Part shown: piece by piece, positions 19,801 to 31,044 of the stretch
Numbering within the stretch: position 1 is the stretch's first letter
Layout: each line of letters opens with the position of its first letter
Assembly: GCA_016987375.1 (NCBI GenBank)
Contig: PJRA01000220.1
Location: forward strand, 549,417 to 580,993
Source: Brachionus koreanus
Taxonomy: Eukaryota > Rotifera > Eurotatoria > Ploima > Brachionidae
Length of the DNA: 31,577 bases
Reading direction: 5' to 3'
Notes under the pieces: model-generated
What the model saw: the letters and a program-made list of their open reading frames with translations, nothing else
Told to the model about the DNA's origin: nothing
Databases searched by the model: none
Program-made: the position numbers and the translations under genes

Positions 19801-22800
19801 ACTATATAAAAGTAATTGAACGTTCTGAAGTTCTAAGAATTGAATCTCTATTTATACCTGTATTCTCGTGTTGATAACAGAGCTCTATAATTAAGTCAAG
19901 ATATGCTTTAGGTGGTAAATGCATTTGTCAGCATTTCGAAGCGTCTAGCTTGGATTTTGTATTATTCTTAGTTATCTTTGTGCGCCAGTTGATTAACTGA
20001 TGTCTGGGTGATAATTCATTTTCAAGTTCTAACTTTTTTTATTTTCAGTAAAAAAGGGAACCTTGAAAATAAGATAAATAAATACACCAATTAACTAGAA
20101 CAATGGCTAATTTAGTGGAAGATACTGTCAAACAAAAAATGGGGTCTTAATCAAAAAGCGTTAGGAAACCTGTATAAATCTTTAGTCGGATCAATCCTAG
20201 ACTATTCTTTTCCTTGCTTGAATTCATTTTCAGAAAACTGATGGAGGGAAAACTGAATACAAAGCCAGTTTAGAATCAAGAAATATCGAGTACCCGACTG
20301 GATTGTGTAATTGGCATTTTACTATTTCTTTCTTTTTTCCGGAGCCATCAGATAATTAAACATATGTACCCTGTTTTTCCTTATTTAATTTTATTTTTTT
20401 TTTAATATTTTAATATAATTTTCCTTTTTAAATTCTACTTACTACATCTTATTTTATTCTTATATTTTATTTTTTAAATCTAAAGGAGCATTAGCTCGGT
20501 ACAGAAAACAAATAAATAATAAATAAAAAATAATTCAAGTTACTCTAAGTTAATTTTTTATTAGTTATTTCTCGGAGAGAAAAATTCCAATGATTTTTTG
20601 TTATAAAAATAGATATTAATAGCACCAATTTTAATATAGTTTTAAGTTTGTGTAAAAAAAATATTTACCCTATGCCGTAAATTGTATGTAAGTAGCATAT
20701 TTCTGGCAAATGAATTGGCAAAAGCCTGATAAAACGATAAAACCTCGAGGAGACGTTCTCTTTTTATCGTGTGAAGATCACAATAAGTTAAAGCTCTGAC
20801 ATTAGCTGCTGATTGTCCTAATGAATTTTCTTTCCAAAAAACATCGCCAAAAACATCTCCTTTCGCTTTAAAAAAAAAATTATTTTTTAATTTTACAAAC
20901 ATTTAAAATTCATCTTGAAATTACTCAGTATTGCCACAACTTCATCATCTTGAACCACTTCAAGTGATCCACTTGCTATAAAACAAAGAAAGTCTAAACT
21001 CTCGCCGCAGTGATATATAATATCACCAGGTGCACTATGGTTTGTAGAAAAATGCATTGCCAAAGCTCTAAGACAGCCATCGCTAGCTAACCGAAAAGCT
21101 GGATGTTCGTCGAAAACTTTGCGATTTAAATGAACACAAATGTCGGCTTTCATGTCTTTCGGGCAATAATTCAATACTTTGGAAGAGTCTATGCCTTTGG
21201 TAATCGCCCATGTTGATACCACATAGTCCATGACTCGTTCTTGCAGCTGTTTTGGCATATCATGCAACTTCATAAACTCTCGTATGTTGTTAAGCATTTC
21301 ATGGTACCGAGCAGTTGCCGAATACATTTGAGTAAAAATGGTTGTTACATTACCAAAAATGCTAGCATACAATAAAGCTTAATAGAATTTTAAATAAAAA
21401 TTTTGTGACTATTTTATTTATTAAAATAAAAAAAATTTACATCCAACAAGCATCATGACTGTAGTAAAAATTTTTTCTAGATCGGTATTAGCCGCCACAT
21501 TTCCAAAGCCAATACTTGTTAAAGATGTCATTGTATAGTACAAAGCAGTAATATATGCGGATTTGCGACAAGTTGATGATATTTCAGTAATATTTCGCGA
21601 AACATTTATGCAACTTTTCCCACTCACTCTATCCAAATGACTTAACCAGCCGTATTCAACCTTTAATCAAAAATTCTTTGTAAAATATCTTGTTAATTCA
21701 ATATAAATATTGTTTTAATTGAAATCTTTTTTGAACGATTCAAATGAGTCGTGAGTGTTTTTTGGGAAGAAAAGAAATCTTAAGTTCCAGAAATTCAAAA
21801 CTTCAGTGCTATTTGAATTTCTAATTTCTGATTTGAGATTCGTTAGTTTCAAAAAGAAAATAACCCTCTAAAAAGTGGCATATCTTTCAGACCTAGGTAT
21901 TCCATGAATTTTTTAAATTTTTTTAAAAATCATGTATATTTTCTGAAAAAGCATAAAATTTTCTATATTTTGGTGCATATTGATACACAGAATGACATGA
22001 CATGCGGAGAAGCAAGGGCAATGGAGTGCAAATCAATAGTAATAGCTTTATGCTCCACAAGGAGTGAATAAAAGAAAAAAAAAATTTCCATTCGAAATTT
22101 TCAGCATGCTTTTCATCAATTAAGTTGATGAAAATCAGAATTGTAAAGTCTCGAGTTCGGACTTTAGGGATTAAAGCCAAGAAATAAATAAAACAATTTA
22201 ATTTAGTTAAAAGTTTATTAAATGGAATCCCCCCGTTAATACAATTAAGTAGTGGTTTATATAGTGGTAGGCGTTAGCGTGCTCTGACTGCAGTTATGAC
22301 TTAACTACATTTAAATGAGGTCTAGAGAAGAAGGTTAAGAGATGACAAAACTCGGGTCTTAACAGAATGTTAAAATGGTAAGAAACCAAGCGGATTATGA
22401 TCATCGCTTTAATAATTTGTCCAAACGGTTGAGAAAAATTAAACGATTAAAATCGATCAAGTCAATTGCCATTAACAAGACTCTAAGCAAATCCTTAATC
22501 ATGTCTGTTTTTGATTATTGTTTTATTATACTAAAATGCTGCACCCAAAGAATTAAAAAAAGATCCACGGATCTTACAGAACAAAGTTCTCAAGATTATG
22601 AAATTTTAACAAAATACAGACACAATCCATAAGTCATTAAAAATCGAAAAAATCAATGATAAAGAAAATTTACTGTTTATTAAATTTTTAATATCAAGAT
22701 GTGACCACAGACTAATTGCCAAAAAAATTAGTGATTTTACTGCATGCGTCTTTGAAAATTCCTAAAATCGCATTTTTTAAGGATCTTCCAAAGGCGCTGG

Positions 22801-25800
22801 TGACCTGGATACTTAAGGTATCCAATCGACAGAGGTCTCATTCGGAAGGGCTTTTAATTTGAATTTGGCTTTTTAAAATCGAAAAGAGCTTGAAAATTGA
22901 CAAAGTTATGTTACTTTCAAACAAGTCACCACGAAACTCACCAAATTTCAAACTCCTCTAGACACTTAATTTAAAAAAAAACTATAATATTTGATTTAAC
23001 CTTATTTAATTTTAATTTTTTTTTTTTATTTTACTAATTCTCTTAGTTTAATAAATAAATCATTCAAATAAAAAAATTTTGAAAATAAATGAAAAAAAAA
23101 GAAACATAATTATCAACTTTATTGTGTAATGGTAGCGTGCAGAAAAGAAGTATGAGATAGTGTAAGCGAGAATGAATTCAATAATGTCGGTAGAAACAAA
23201 CAATGAAAAGTCAACGATTTGTTCAGAATTTTGTCTAGTTTTAGAATATGCAAAAATAATTAGGGGCTAGGGGGTAAACCGCGGAGGAGATACAAAAAAA
23301 CTGGAAAAAAAAAATTTACCACTTTTTGATCATGGTCTTGGTTAATTAGGGGAATGCTATTTCAAATAAGCAACTATTTTGTAGAAGAGATTATTCCCTA
23401 TCAGAATTGATACAATACTATTTGGATATGCATATTTTAACATGAGTTATTACAGCTTGAAGACAAGATACTTTTTTTTGAATCTTTGGGGGCATTCAGT
23501 CAAAAAAATTTTTTTTTTAACTCACCCAAAAAAACATATTTTTCTAGGTTTAAAGTCGGTTCTTTTAAATTCAGATAGTGCGGTAGTTTTGCTACGCGCG
23601 AACCTTATTATTTTATTATTACCATTTATAAAAAAGAGCATTTTAATTTTACACAAGTTTTTTTTGACAAATTTTTTTTTTTTTAAACGAAAAGAGAAAT
23701 TTTAGAACATTCCAAGCCTTTTTTAAATTTTAATTAATAATATCAAGCAAGTAGGTAAAATCAAGGTAACTTTTCAGCTCAAAAACTGGTATTTTTCTCT
23801 TAATTGATTTTTTTTTTAATTTAAGGGTTTTATTCATTGTCGGTGAAGTTGAATTGACTTAATTTTTCAGACATTAAAACAACTAAGTCAATTTAAACCA
23901 GAACACCGGCTTATTGATTTTATTTTATTCTTTCACTAATATTCAAATTAAAAAAAAAAACAAAACAAATTTAGTTACTTAAAAAATTCAAAACAAGAAG
24001 CTTTGCAATTAAAATCATTTAATTTTAATTTGGTACTTGATTTATGAATTTTCTAACTAATCAACAATCAATCAAAAAATCAATAATTCTTTAAACAAGA
24101 GCATTAATTAATATTTCAAGATGTTAAAAATAAAATTAAACCAAAATTATTTAATTAAACAAAAATATTTACTCTGCTTGCTAATGGACCTTTTATTTCA
24201 TGATAGCCAATTGTATACCAAATGCATGCGAACCCTTGATTTTAAAGCTTAAAATTAATTTCTCATACAAAAACAATTTAGATTACAATGAGCTATTAAA
24301 ACAAAAACACAAATTAAAAGTATCAATACTGCTGCTCCATATTCAACATAATTATCGAGTTTACGCACCACTCGACCTAGTCTTAGTAGTCGGACCACTT
24401 TTAAAGCGCTAAAAATGCTTCCATATCTCTTTAAAACAAAATAAAAAATTTCTTATTTAATAATTAAATAAAAATTTTACATCTTCGGCATCTTGAAAAG
24501 CGTTGAATATGTCATAGGGTAAACATGACAAGAGATCAATTATAAACCAGCTTTTTAAGTAGTTTAAGCGAATAAGTCTTGGATCAGAGATAACCTCTCC
24601 AGTTTGACTAACATATGTTGTATGAAAATTTAGTACAATATCAAGAAAAAAGACCACATCAACAATGCTATCGACAACTAGTAGAGGAACATCGTCCATT
24701 GTTTTTGATTTAAAAGCGACATTGAAAGGAACAAAGACTGACGTATAAAAAGTGAGTGATAGAATGATCCAGTCCCAGATTGTTTTGAATGTGCAATAAT
24801 GAAGTATTATATGTGGAGGTGTTTTTGGAGTCTCTTGTCTGTATTGAGGTAAAAATTCAGCATTGAAATTCAGTGTCTTTAAGTTTAAAACGATTTTAAA
24901 AAATGATTAGGAGAAAATAAACTAAAATTACGTGAAAAAATTGTGATGTTTTGGAAGCATCAAGTTTACTTGTTTTTATATTATTGTTATTGTTAAAATT
25001 GACTAAAAGCGACTTGTTTCGAGTGACTGATTTAGCTAGACGAGCAAACTTGCTCAAACCCTTGGACGAATCATCTTCAATAGGCTGTTTAAATGCAGTT
25101 ATGTCCATAAATGTGCATAAAAATAGTACAACCACATCTTTTTCATTTGTTATAGGTGCTATGTGCATAGATATCCAGATAGGAGTTTCTTTAGAAAAGA
25201 AACATTTTAATATTTTAGATAACCCTATTTTTGGAAAAATTGTCAATAATGTAATTTTTTTATGTCCGATTTTTAATACATATAAAATAAAATAAAGACA
25301 AATTTATCAGCTACATGACCCAAAAAGAAAATAGCATCTTTAGTGCCATGATTTATTATAAAAATTTAAAATATCTAGAAAATCAAAAAATAATTAAAAT
25401 GTAAAAAAAAATATATTGTGTGACATTTAACTAAAACTTGATTAAATTACTTTAAAATAGAAGAAAAAATGTATCTAGATAAAAAAAATTATTTCTTAGT
25501 AGATTTACTTTTTGATTTTAATAAATTTTTTTGAAAGAAAAATATAAAAAAAAAAAATGTATTAATTCAATTAATATTTAAGATTTGACTAGATTATTTT
25601 TATATGCAAAAGTATGTCGAAAAAAAAGAACTCCTAAACCATTAACACTCAAAAGACCAGTGTCGATTTCACATCGTTTTTTAATGCTCTATATCTTTGA
25701 AACTGTTCTTCATATTTCCAATTTCCATTTATAAGACAAATGAGAAAAAATATGGTCAAATTGACACCGCTGCTTTGAGTGTTAATAGTTTAGGAGTTCT

Positions 25801-27221
25801 ATTTGGAACCAGTCTGATAATTAAATTTTAGTTAAAAAAAAGTTTTAATTATATTTTATTTAATTTAATTGAAATTTTAATTATATTCAAATTTTGCTTA
25901 GAAAATCAATTACCAAAAGGTCAACACAAGCAGCTAAAACTATTAGCCCAGACAAAGCTGTTCCTACCGTTTATTCATTTAATCATTTAATTCAATTAGA
26001 AAAAAAAATATTAATAAATATTAATAAAAAGCCCCATTCGGAGCTTTTTTGTTTATTTTTTACTTATATAATTAACACTTTTTAAAATAAACTTTGTCTA
26101 AATACGCTCTTTTATTTGATACTTTGTCAAAATTAAGAATCGACCAGCAAAAATTAGAATATTCCCTTCAGATCGTATACAAGAGACTTAGAATTCTTTC
26201 AAAAAAAAATTTCCTTTTTTTTTTGTAAAGCATTTTTTTGGTCTCAAAGAGGAAGTAAATTGTAAAAAAGACCTCACAAGACATATTGTCGATTCTTTTT
26301 TTGTTCAGGCTTGGAAATTTAAAACACTTATTCATTGTATTAAATTTTAAAATTCTAAAATTTTCTCTCAAAACCTGCTCTGAGTCATTATTATTTGAAG
26401 CAGAAAATAAACAAAATATTAGTAAAATTGATCACAGATTAAGCAATCCATTTGTGTTCGTAATGCTCTAGATTATTCAGTTCCATTGACTAATAGGCTT
26501 CTATTCTAGATTTGCTACGAATCCCACTCACCTATGTAGCTGCTACTTATTAAGATCATTTCCATGTTTTTCTTTTTCTGATTCTCATATTATCTTATTT
26601 ATTTATTTCCCCACAGCTACTTCAATAGGCCAGCTAAACAATTCTTTAATTATTATTTTTGTTTCTCATCTTAATAATAATTTCTTATGTATTAAATGAA
26701 CAAAACTTGTTCAAAATTTAGAAAATAAAAAATAATATTTTTTTAAAATTTTTTTTAAATTTTAAAATTTTAACTTTTCTTGTGTTAAAATCCGAAAAAC
26801 AAAAAGAATAAAATTATGGATTTTTTTAGATTTCGTTTTTAAAAATAAAACAATCCTTACTATTTTTTTTGTATATCAAAACTTCTATATTTTCGGCATG
26901 ATTATTTTTAAATGCTTGATCCACTTTTTTTTTTGTTTCTTCATCTGTCAAATCTCCCCACATAAATGAACAAGTGCTACTTTTCTGCATTATTTCTGTT
27001 TTATTGTATCCAGACAGTCTAGTAAAGCCTTCATTGCAATAGACAACTGGATAGTCGATAATTTGTGCGTTTGCCAACAAAAAAGCATTATCTAAAATTA
27101 AACTGCATAATTAAGGCCTTGTTTTAATTTTTAGAGTATTACGGGATCCATTGCATCGGCGCACAATATTTTCAAGAAATGTGTTTTGAGGAGCTACTAG
27201 ACCCCGTCGTGTACCAGGCAT
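16854..27221 (-). CDS. eag: EAG-type (KCNH1/5) voltage-gated potassium channel, 10 exons
   Basis: Pore-forming plasma-membrane subunit of a voltage-gated potassium channel. Exons (minus strand, 5' to 3'): 27221-27143, 27091-26861, 25188-24932, 24876-24481, 24428-24287, 24234-24173, 21660-21441, 21377-20925, 20865-20669, 18416-16854; they join in frame to 1199 residues. An in-frame TAG at 27231-27233 confirms the ATG. The PAS-cap is [18 protein letters not shown], and the PAS domain runs to about 135 ([29 protein letters not shown]). S1 is about 223-244, S2 254-277, S3 299-316, S4 about 329-345 ([17 protein letters not shown]), S5 352-377, the selectivity filter SIGFGN near 438-443, and S6 follows ([14 protein letters not shown]). 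The C-linker and cyclic-nucleotide-binding homology domain follow, with the YNLRHR intrinsic-ligand region. The long last exon holds a basic [10 protein letters not shown] segment (calmodulin-site position), a Ser/Asn-rich linker and a coiled coil near 954-993. It matches Drosophila Eag best from memory. It appears intact. Confidence 0.96.
18417..20668 (-). other. 2.25-kb EAG intron with retrotransposon debris
   Basis: Separates the exon ending LRHR (GTAAAT donor) from the last exon beginning [12 protein letters not shown]. The join is phase 0 and matches the Eag family. From 18420 to about 19850 I see only AT-rich sequence with no gene. Toward the other end a plus-strand LINE fragment is present (20130-20530), and the stretch 19850-20100 may belong to it but is too decayed to read. 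Confidence 0.75.
20130..20530 (+). pseudogene. LINE reverse-transcriptase tail and 3' end inside an EAG intron
   Basis: The plus strand reads [19 protein letters not shown] and [15 protein letters not shown] before a stop at about 20240, a pattern found after the palm in invertebrate non-LTR reverse transcriptases. Downstream, 20485-20530 has a GCATTAGCTCGGTACAG segment running into AAATAAATAATAAATAAA, typical of LINE 3' ends. It lies antisense to EAG and is truncated at its 5' side. Confidence 0.55.
21661..24172 (-). other. 2.5-kb EAG intron in the S5-pore turret
   Basis: Joins KGPLASR (GTAAAT donor at 24172) to [10 protein letters not shown] (acceptor AG at 21662-21661) in phase 0, placing the intron in the extracellular turret before the pore. 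It contains a LINE fragment (22370-22745) and otherwise AT-rich sequence. The patch 23250-23300 is unusually G-rich for the window (GGGGCTAGGGGG) but carries nothing I recognise. The open frames at 21923-22180 minus and 23442-23705 plus are unrecognised. Confidence 0.75.
22370..22745 (+). pseudogene. LINE reverse-transcriptase C-terminal fragment inside an EAG intron
   Basis: Plus strand: [19 protein letters not shown], then [18 protein letters not shown], typical of the region after the palm of non-LTR reverse transcriptases. After frame changes near 22560-22620 the sequence continues with [12 protein letters not shown] and [15 protein letters not shown], again in family order. It is antisense to the channel, frameshifted, and lacks the catalytic motifs. 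It appears to be a different family from the fragments at 15538-16140 and 31045-31577. Confidence 0.65.
25189..26860 (-). other. 1.67-kb EAG intron within the PAS domain
   Basis: Joins YKKN (GTAAGG donor) to [13 protein letters not shown] in phase 1, matching the Eag PAS domain without the insert found in Drosophila. It contains a 174-bp palindromic element at 25627-25800. The remainder is AT-rich; short plus-strand open frames at 25894-26085 and 26286-26471 are not recognisable, and 26480-26700 could be an old LINE 3' region but I cannot prove it. Confidence 0.75.
25627..25800. mobile_element. 174-bp MITE-like palindromic element in an EAG intron
   Basis: The left end is AGAACTCCTAAACCATTAAC; the reverse complement of the right end is AGAACTCCTAAACTATTAAC, and both continue with ACTCAAA (26 of 27 identical). 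Beyond that the arms stay partly similar (a GTGTC shortly after). No ORF fits inside. No clear target duplication can be told apart in the A-rich flanks. It is most likely a miniature inverted-repeat transposable element. Confidence 0.7.
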
Positions 27222-29999
27222 TTTTGGGTCCTAATCAAAAATTTTGCATATTATAAATTTAAAGATTGCAAAATTTATCAAGTTCAATTCCATCGCAAAA
27301 TTTGATGTTGATCTGAATTCATTTTTATTTTCTCTAAAAATTTTCATTAAATTATCACATTTAAAAAAAAAACTAAATGATTAGTTTGACTATTTTGTAA
27401 ATATTGATTTGCAAAAAAAAAGCAAAAAGAGATTAAGAATTGATTAAAAAAAAAAAAGAGAAAATAATTTTTTCCCTATATCTCCTAGTAACCAGTAAAT
27501 CAAGTTAACATAATTCCTGTTATTTATTTCTGTAAAGCTTTAAAAAAGTGTCTATTGCTAATAGCTAATAAACATTTAGCTGAAAAATTTCTCAACCTTT
27601 GTTACCAAGCCGGAAATTGAACAAACAGAATTTACAAATCAATTTCTAATTGCTGCTAAATTGTTCGAAATTAACAAAAGTAATTAAACTTTTCTTTATA
27701 TATAAGAAAATTTCCTAATTCATTCTGATTTCTCTTTCAGGTTTTATTGATTTTGCATTTTCATAAAAGAAAAAATAAAAAAAAAAACTCTCAGTTAATA
27801 ATTTTTGATAAATTTTTCTTTTTCAAATTTCTCGACACTAAATTAGAAGAGAACAAAATTCTTATCTTCTTTCTCAATTTTCGTTTTCTAAAACAATGCA
27901 TTTAAACTTGTTTTGATTTTTGTACGCTTTAAGTGAATTTATATTGAAAAATAATTTCTACACATGCACAGGGATCTCTTTGGATCTAACACGAAAAAGT
28001 ACTAAATTAGAGACACAAAATGAGCTAACCAAAACTTATTCAATTAAATTTATGAAGAATCTTTGCAAGTAATAAAACAATTTCTAAACCAATTCCTATG
28101 TCAATAGGCTCGTTTATATCATGACAGCAAAAATGCAATTCCATGGAGAAATTGTTTCATTTAGACTTTTATTTTTTGATGTTTCTATCCTAGTGCTCAA
28201 ATCTTTACCATTTGCGAATTTAATTAATCCTCATTCTTTCAAAAAAAAGGTCTGAAAACAAAAATTAATTCAATTAACTTTGCTTTAGTTTTTGAAAAAT
28301 TGCCAAGTCAAAAATAGAGTAATAATGTGTAAAGTCTAAATTAGACTTACTTATCGATACACACTCCAAGTTAGAAAAAAAATTCTTTAGGCATGCGCTT
28401 TGAGCTAAATGATGAAATAAAATACAAAACTGTAGAATCCTAAAGGGAAAAATATAAAAAGCATACTTTTTTTAAAACTATCTATGAAAAGTTTGGTTAC
28501 TTTAAACAAAAAAATTTCTGCAACTTAAGCATTTTTAATTTTTGTTTCGCAAAACTATTTGAACAAACTGGAGAAAAAAGAGAAATTTTATTGAAAAAAA
28601 AAAGAAAAAAAACAAAAAATCTATTTTTTTTACATTTACTCAAATTTTAAAATTTCCAAGTCTTAATAATTTGAGAAAAAAATTCAAAAAAAAAAACACT
28701 CAAAAAAATTTTTTTTTTTTAAATTTTTTAGAAATAAATTAGAACTATTTGATTTTAATTTTTTCTTATCAAACTGCATTTGAAATACCATTTAATTTAT
28801 TTGTTTGTCTTAAGAATATTTCTCATATATATAAGTAATTCCTAAATTCTTAAGACTATTTGAGCAAAAGATAAAGTGTTGATACTATCTAACAGTAGAA
28901 ATTAATTAAAGCTGATTTTAAAATTTTTGTTCTCAACCGAGTGATGGAAGGATTTGAATCTAATTTTAGATTGAATTTTCGGACATCTGTACTGAACAGG
29001 TCCAACAAACAATCGATAGAAAATATCGATTGTTCCGAGTAATTAAACACATAGCGTTTTTGTTCTAGAAATCGATGTGTTTGGTTTAAATTTTAAAACG
29101 TGTTTTATTATATTTAAATATTTAATTAAATTCAGGCTAGATTAGACCGAGACTATTGTTGATTTCAGGTAATCGAATCGACAGGAAAAAGAGATTTTAA
29201 TTTTGTCAAGTCTAGTCCGTGTGCCGCTGACTTTCATTCACTTGAATTAATTTTAATTAAACATCCTAAAAAGCCAAGTCTCATGGCTGAAATTTGCTAG
29301 CTAGATTTTGACTTGCTTCTTAAATAGACTCGTCAATAAGTCAATAGAATTTTCAATACAAGACCCATTTGGATGAATAATAAAAAAAGCAATCGATGCA
29401 ATCATTAATAGCATTTCGTCAAATTATTTAAAAATTCCATTCGGCAAGAGAATTTAAATTTTTTCTTGTTAAGAATATTTGCAATTTATGCTCAAGTTTT
29501 TTTTTCTTTTTTTCAATAATAAACAATTTAATTTTTTTTTGTTGTTATTTTTATGATTTATTGGCTTCATGTATGAGAGCTGAAAAATCGATTTTAAATC
29601 CCGAATGTTTTTATTTCAATTACTTGATACTTTTATTAGCACCTTTTATTTCAATTTGCATTATCATAAAAAAAAAAGAAAAACAAAAAATAGAACAAAC
29701 TTAAATTCAATACAAATAACAGATTTTTATTCTTTTTCAAATAAGCAATCTATTAATATGAAGAATGTTTTATTTTATCTAAATGCTCTTGAAAAAAGCT
29801 TTGTAATTACAGAATTGTGAAAAATGTAACAAACGATTGATTTTTTTCCTATTTATTTGGATTTGGAAAATAAATTTTTTATTTTAGATAGACAACTCAA
29901 GTTTAATGAAATTTTTTTATTTGCCCTTATCCTTAAAAAAATATGTTTTAATTGGAACCTATTGATTGAGCATTGTTAACTGGTATAAGTCGAGCAATC
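27222..29999. other. Upstream region of EAG, no gene recognised
   Basis: About 2.8 kb upstream of the EAG start codon, very AT-rich with long A and T runs. I found no open frame with recognisable features; the 71-codon frame at 29605-29820 plus is low-complexity. It must hold the EAG promoter and 5' UTR, possibly with upstream noncoding exons, but I cannot place them. One strong hairpin lies at 29008-29034. Confidence 0.55.
29008..29034. repeat. Perfect 11-bp hairpin
   Basis: AACAATCGATA at 29008-29018 and its exact reverse complement TATCGATTGTT at 29024-29034, with the 5-base loop GAAAA. A T-run terminator does not follow. The ATCGAT core makes it stand out from the surrounding low-complexity sequence. 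Function is unknown; it could be a piece of a decayed element. Confidence 0.6.
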
Positions 30000-30315
30000 C
30001 AACTAATTCACTTTCAGTAGAAGGCCCAGCTAGAGGTATACGGTGAGTTAAGCACAGGTTAGTGGATCAAATAACAAGGATCAATCAAAGAGAACTCTTT
30101 CTATCGAACAGAGTGGTTAAGAATTTGAACCATTGCCAGCTGAAATAATTTCAGTTGATACCAAGAACCGCTTTTAAAAAGAAAATTGATGAGTTTTTCA
30201 AGAAAAACATGAAATAAACATTTTCAGTATTCATACCCGTTTTAGCTACCATAGTGTCTTGCTTAACATAAAAACCTATGGTAGCCTATTATTATTACTA
30301 TTAATATTAATTATT
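30000..30315 (+). pseudogene. LINE ORF2 end plus 3' UTR
   Basis: The plus strand around 30075-30215 reads TRINQRELFLSNRVVKN, then, after stops and frame changes, FKKKIDEFFKKN. This is the typical last segment of non-LTR retrotransposon ORF2 (R-x-N-F-F-x-x-R-V-V-x-x-W-N-x-L-P). It is followed by a short untranslated part and an ATT-rich simple repeat at 30285-30315, the expected 3' terminus. Stops inside the frame show it is dead. Confidence 0.65.
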
Positions 30316-30324
30316 ACATGATCC

Positions 30325-31005
30325 TCATAATATTTTTTTTTTATAAAATAAGCAAGCGTGGAGTGTATTAATTCTTTTTCTGTTAGCTTTAGACATCCCC
30401 CAGCATTCACTACCATTCATTAGAGTTGTTTTCACTACACTAGCTTTAACTTTTTTTGTTATTGCTGCAGCTCGTAGATTTCCATACTGATTTGAGTCTT
30501 GCAAAGACACTTTTTGCTTTCGACAATTTATTCTCTATGCCTATGTGTGATCCCATAGTCGTGCTGATGATGCTTCCTTTTTTGTGAAGTATGTAACGCT
30601 TTACACTTCGGTGCTGTTGATGTTTATCGGGTTGCTAAGTTCCTTGTTTATGCACATTACTTTTGTTATGGTTTAGTTAACTAATTTGAAGTCCAATTGT
30701 TTTAGCATTATTCATTAATATCTTGCGTTATGAAGTGTAAATTAGCTTCTGTATTTGCAATCACCACAAGATCATCTGCAAAGTCCAGGTCTTCAAGTAT
30801 TGTGTTAAGACTCCATTGAAAACTTCTAAGATTTTCAGTTGATTTCCTCATAACATAGTCTATTTAGACCAGGAATTGAGTTGGAGAGAGTACACATCCT
30901 TGTCTTACCCCTGTATTTACTTTGAAGCTTTCAGATTGTTTTCTAGAATTAAACTACACTCGAATTCTTCGTAGAAGATTTTTATCAATTTGACAATTTT
31001 CGCCA
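30325..31005 (-). pseudogene. Non-LTR reverse-transcriptase palm fragment
   Basis: The minus strand carries, in order, NTGVRQGCVLSPTQFLV (about 30912-30865), IDYVMRKSTENLR, WSLNTILEDLDFADDLVVIA (about 30820-30760) with the FADD catalytic motif, and VVKTTLMNGSECWGMSKANR with RKRINTLH near 30400. These are the palm and the segment just after it of a LINE reverse transcriptase. Stops at about 30858 and in 30530-30700 plus frameshifts break it. Its orientation is opposite to the LINE pieces on both sides, so it is a separate insertion. Confidence 0.75.
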
Positions 31006-31044
31006 GTATACCATAAGTTCTAAAAAAGAATTTAATAAAATGGC

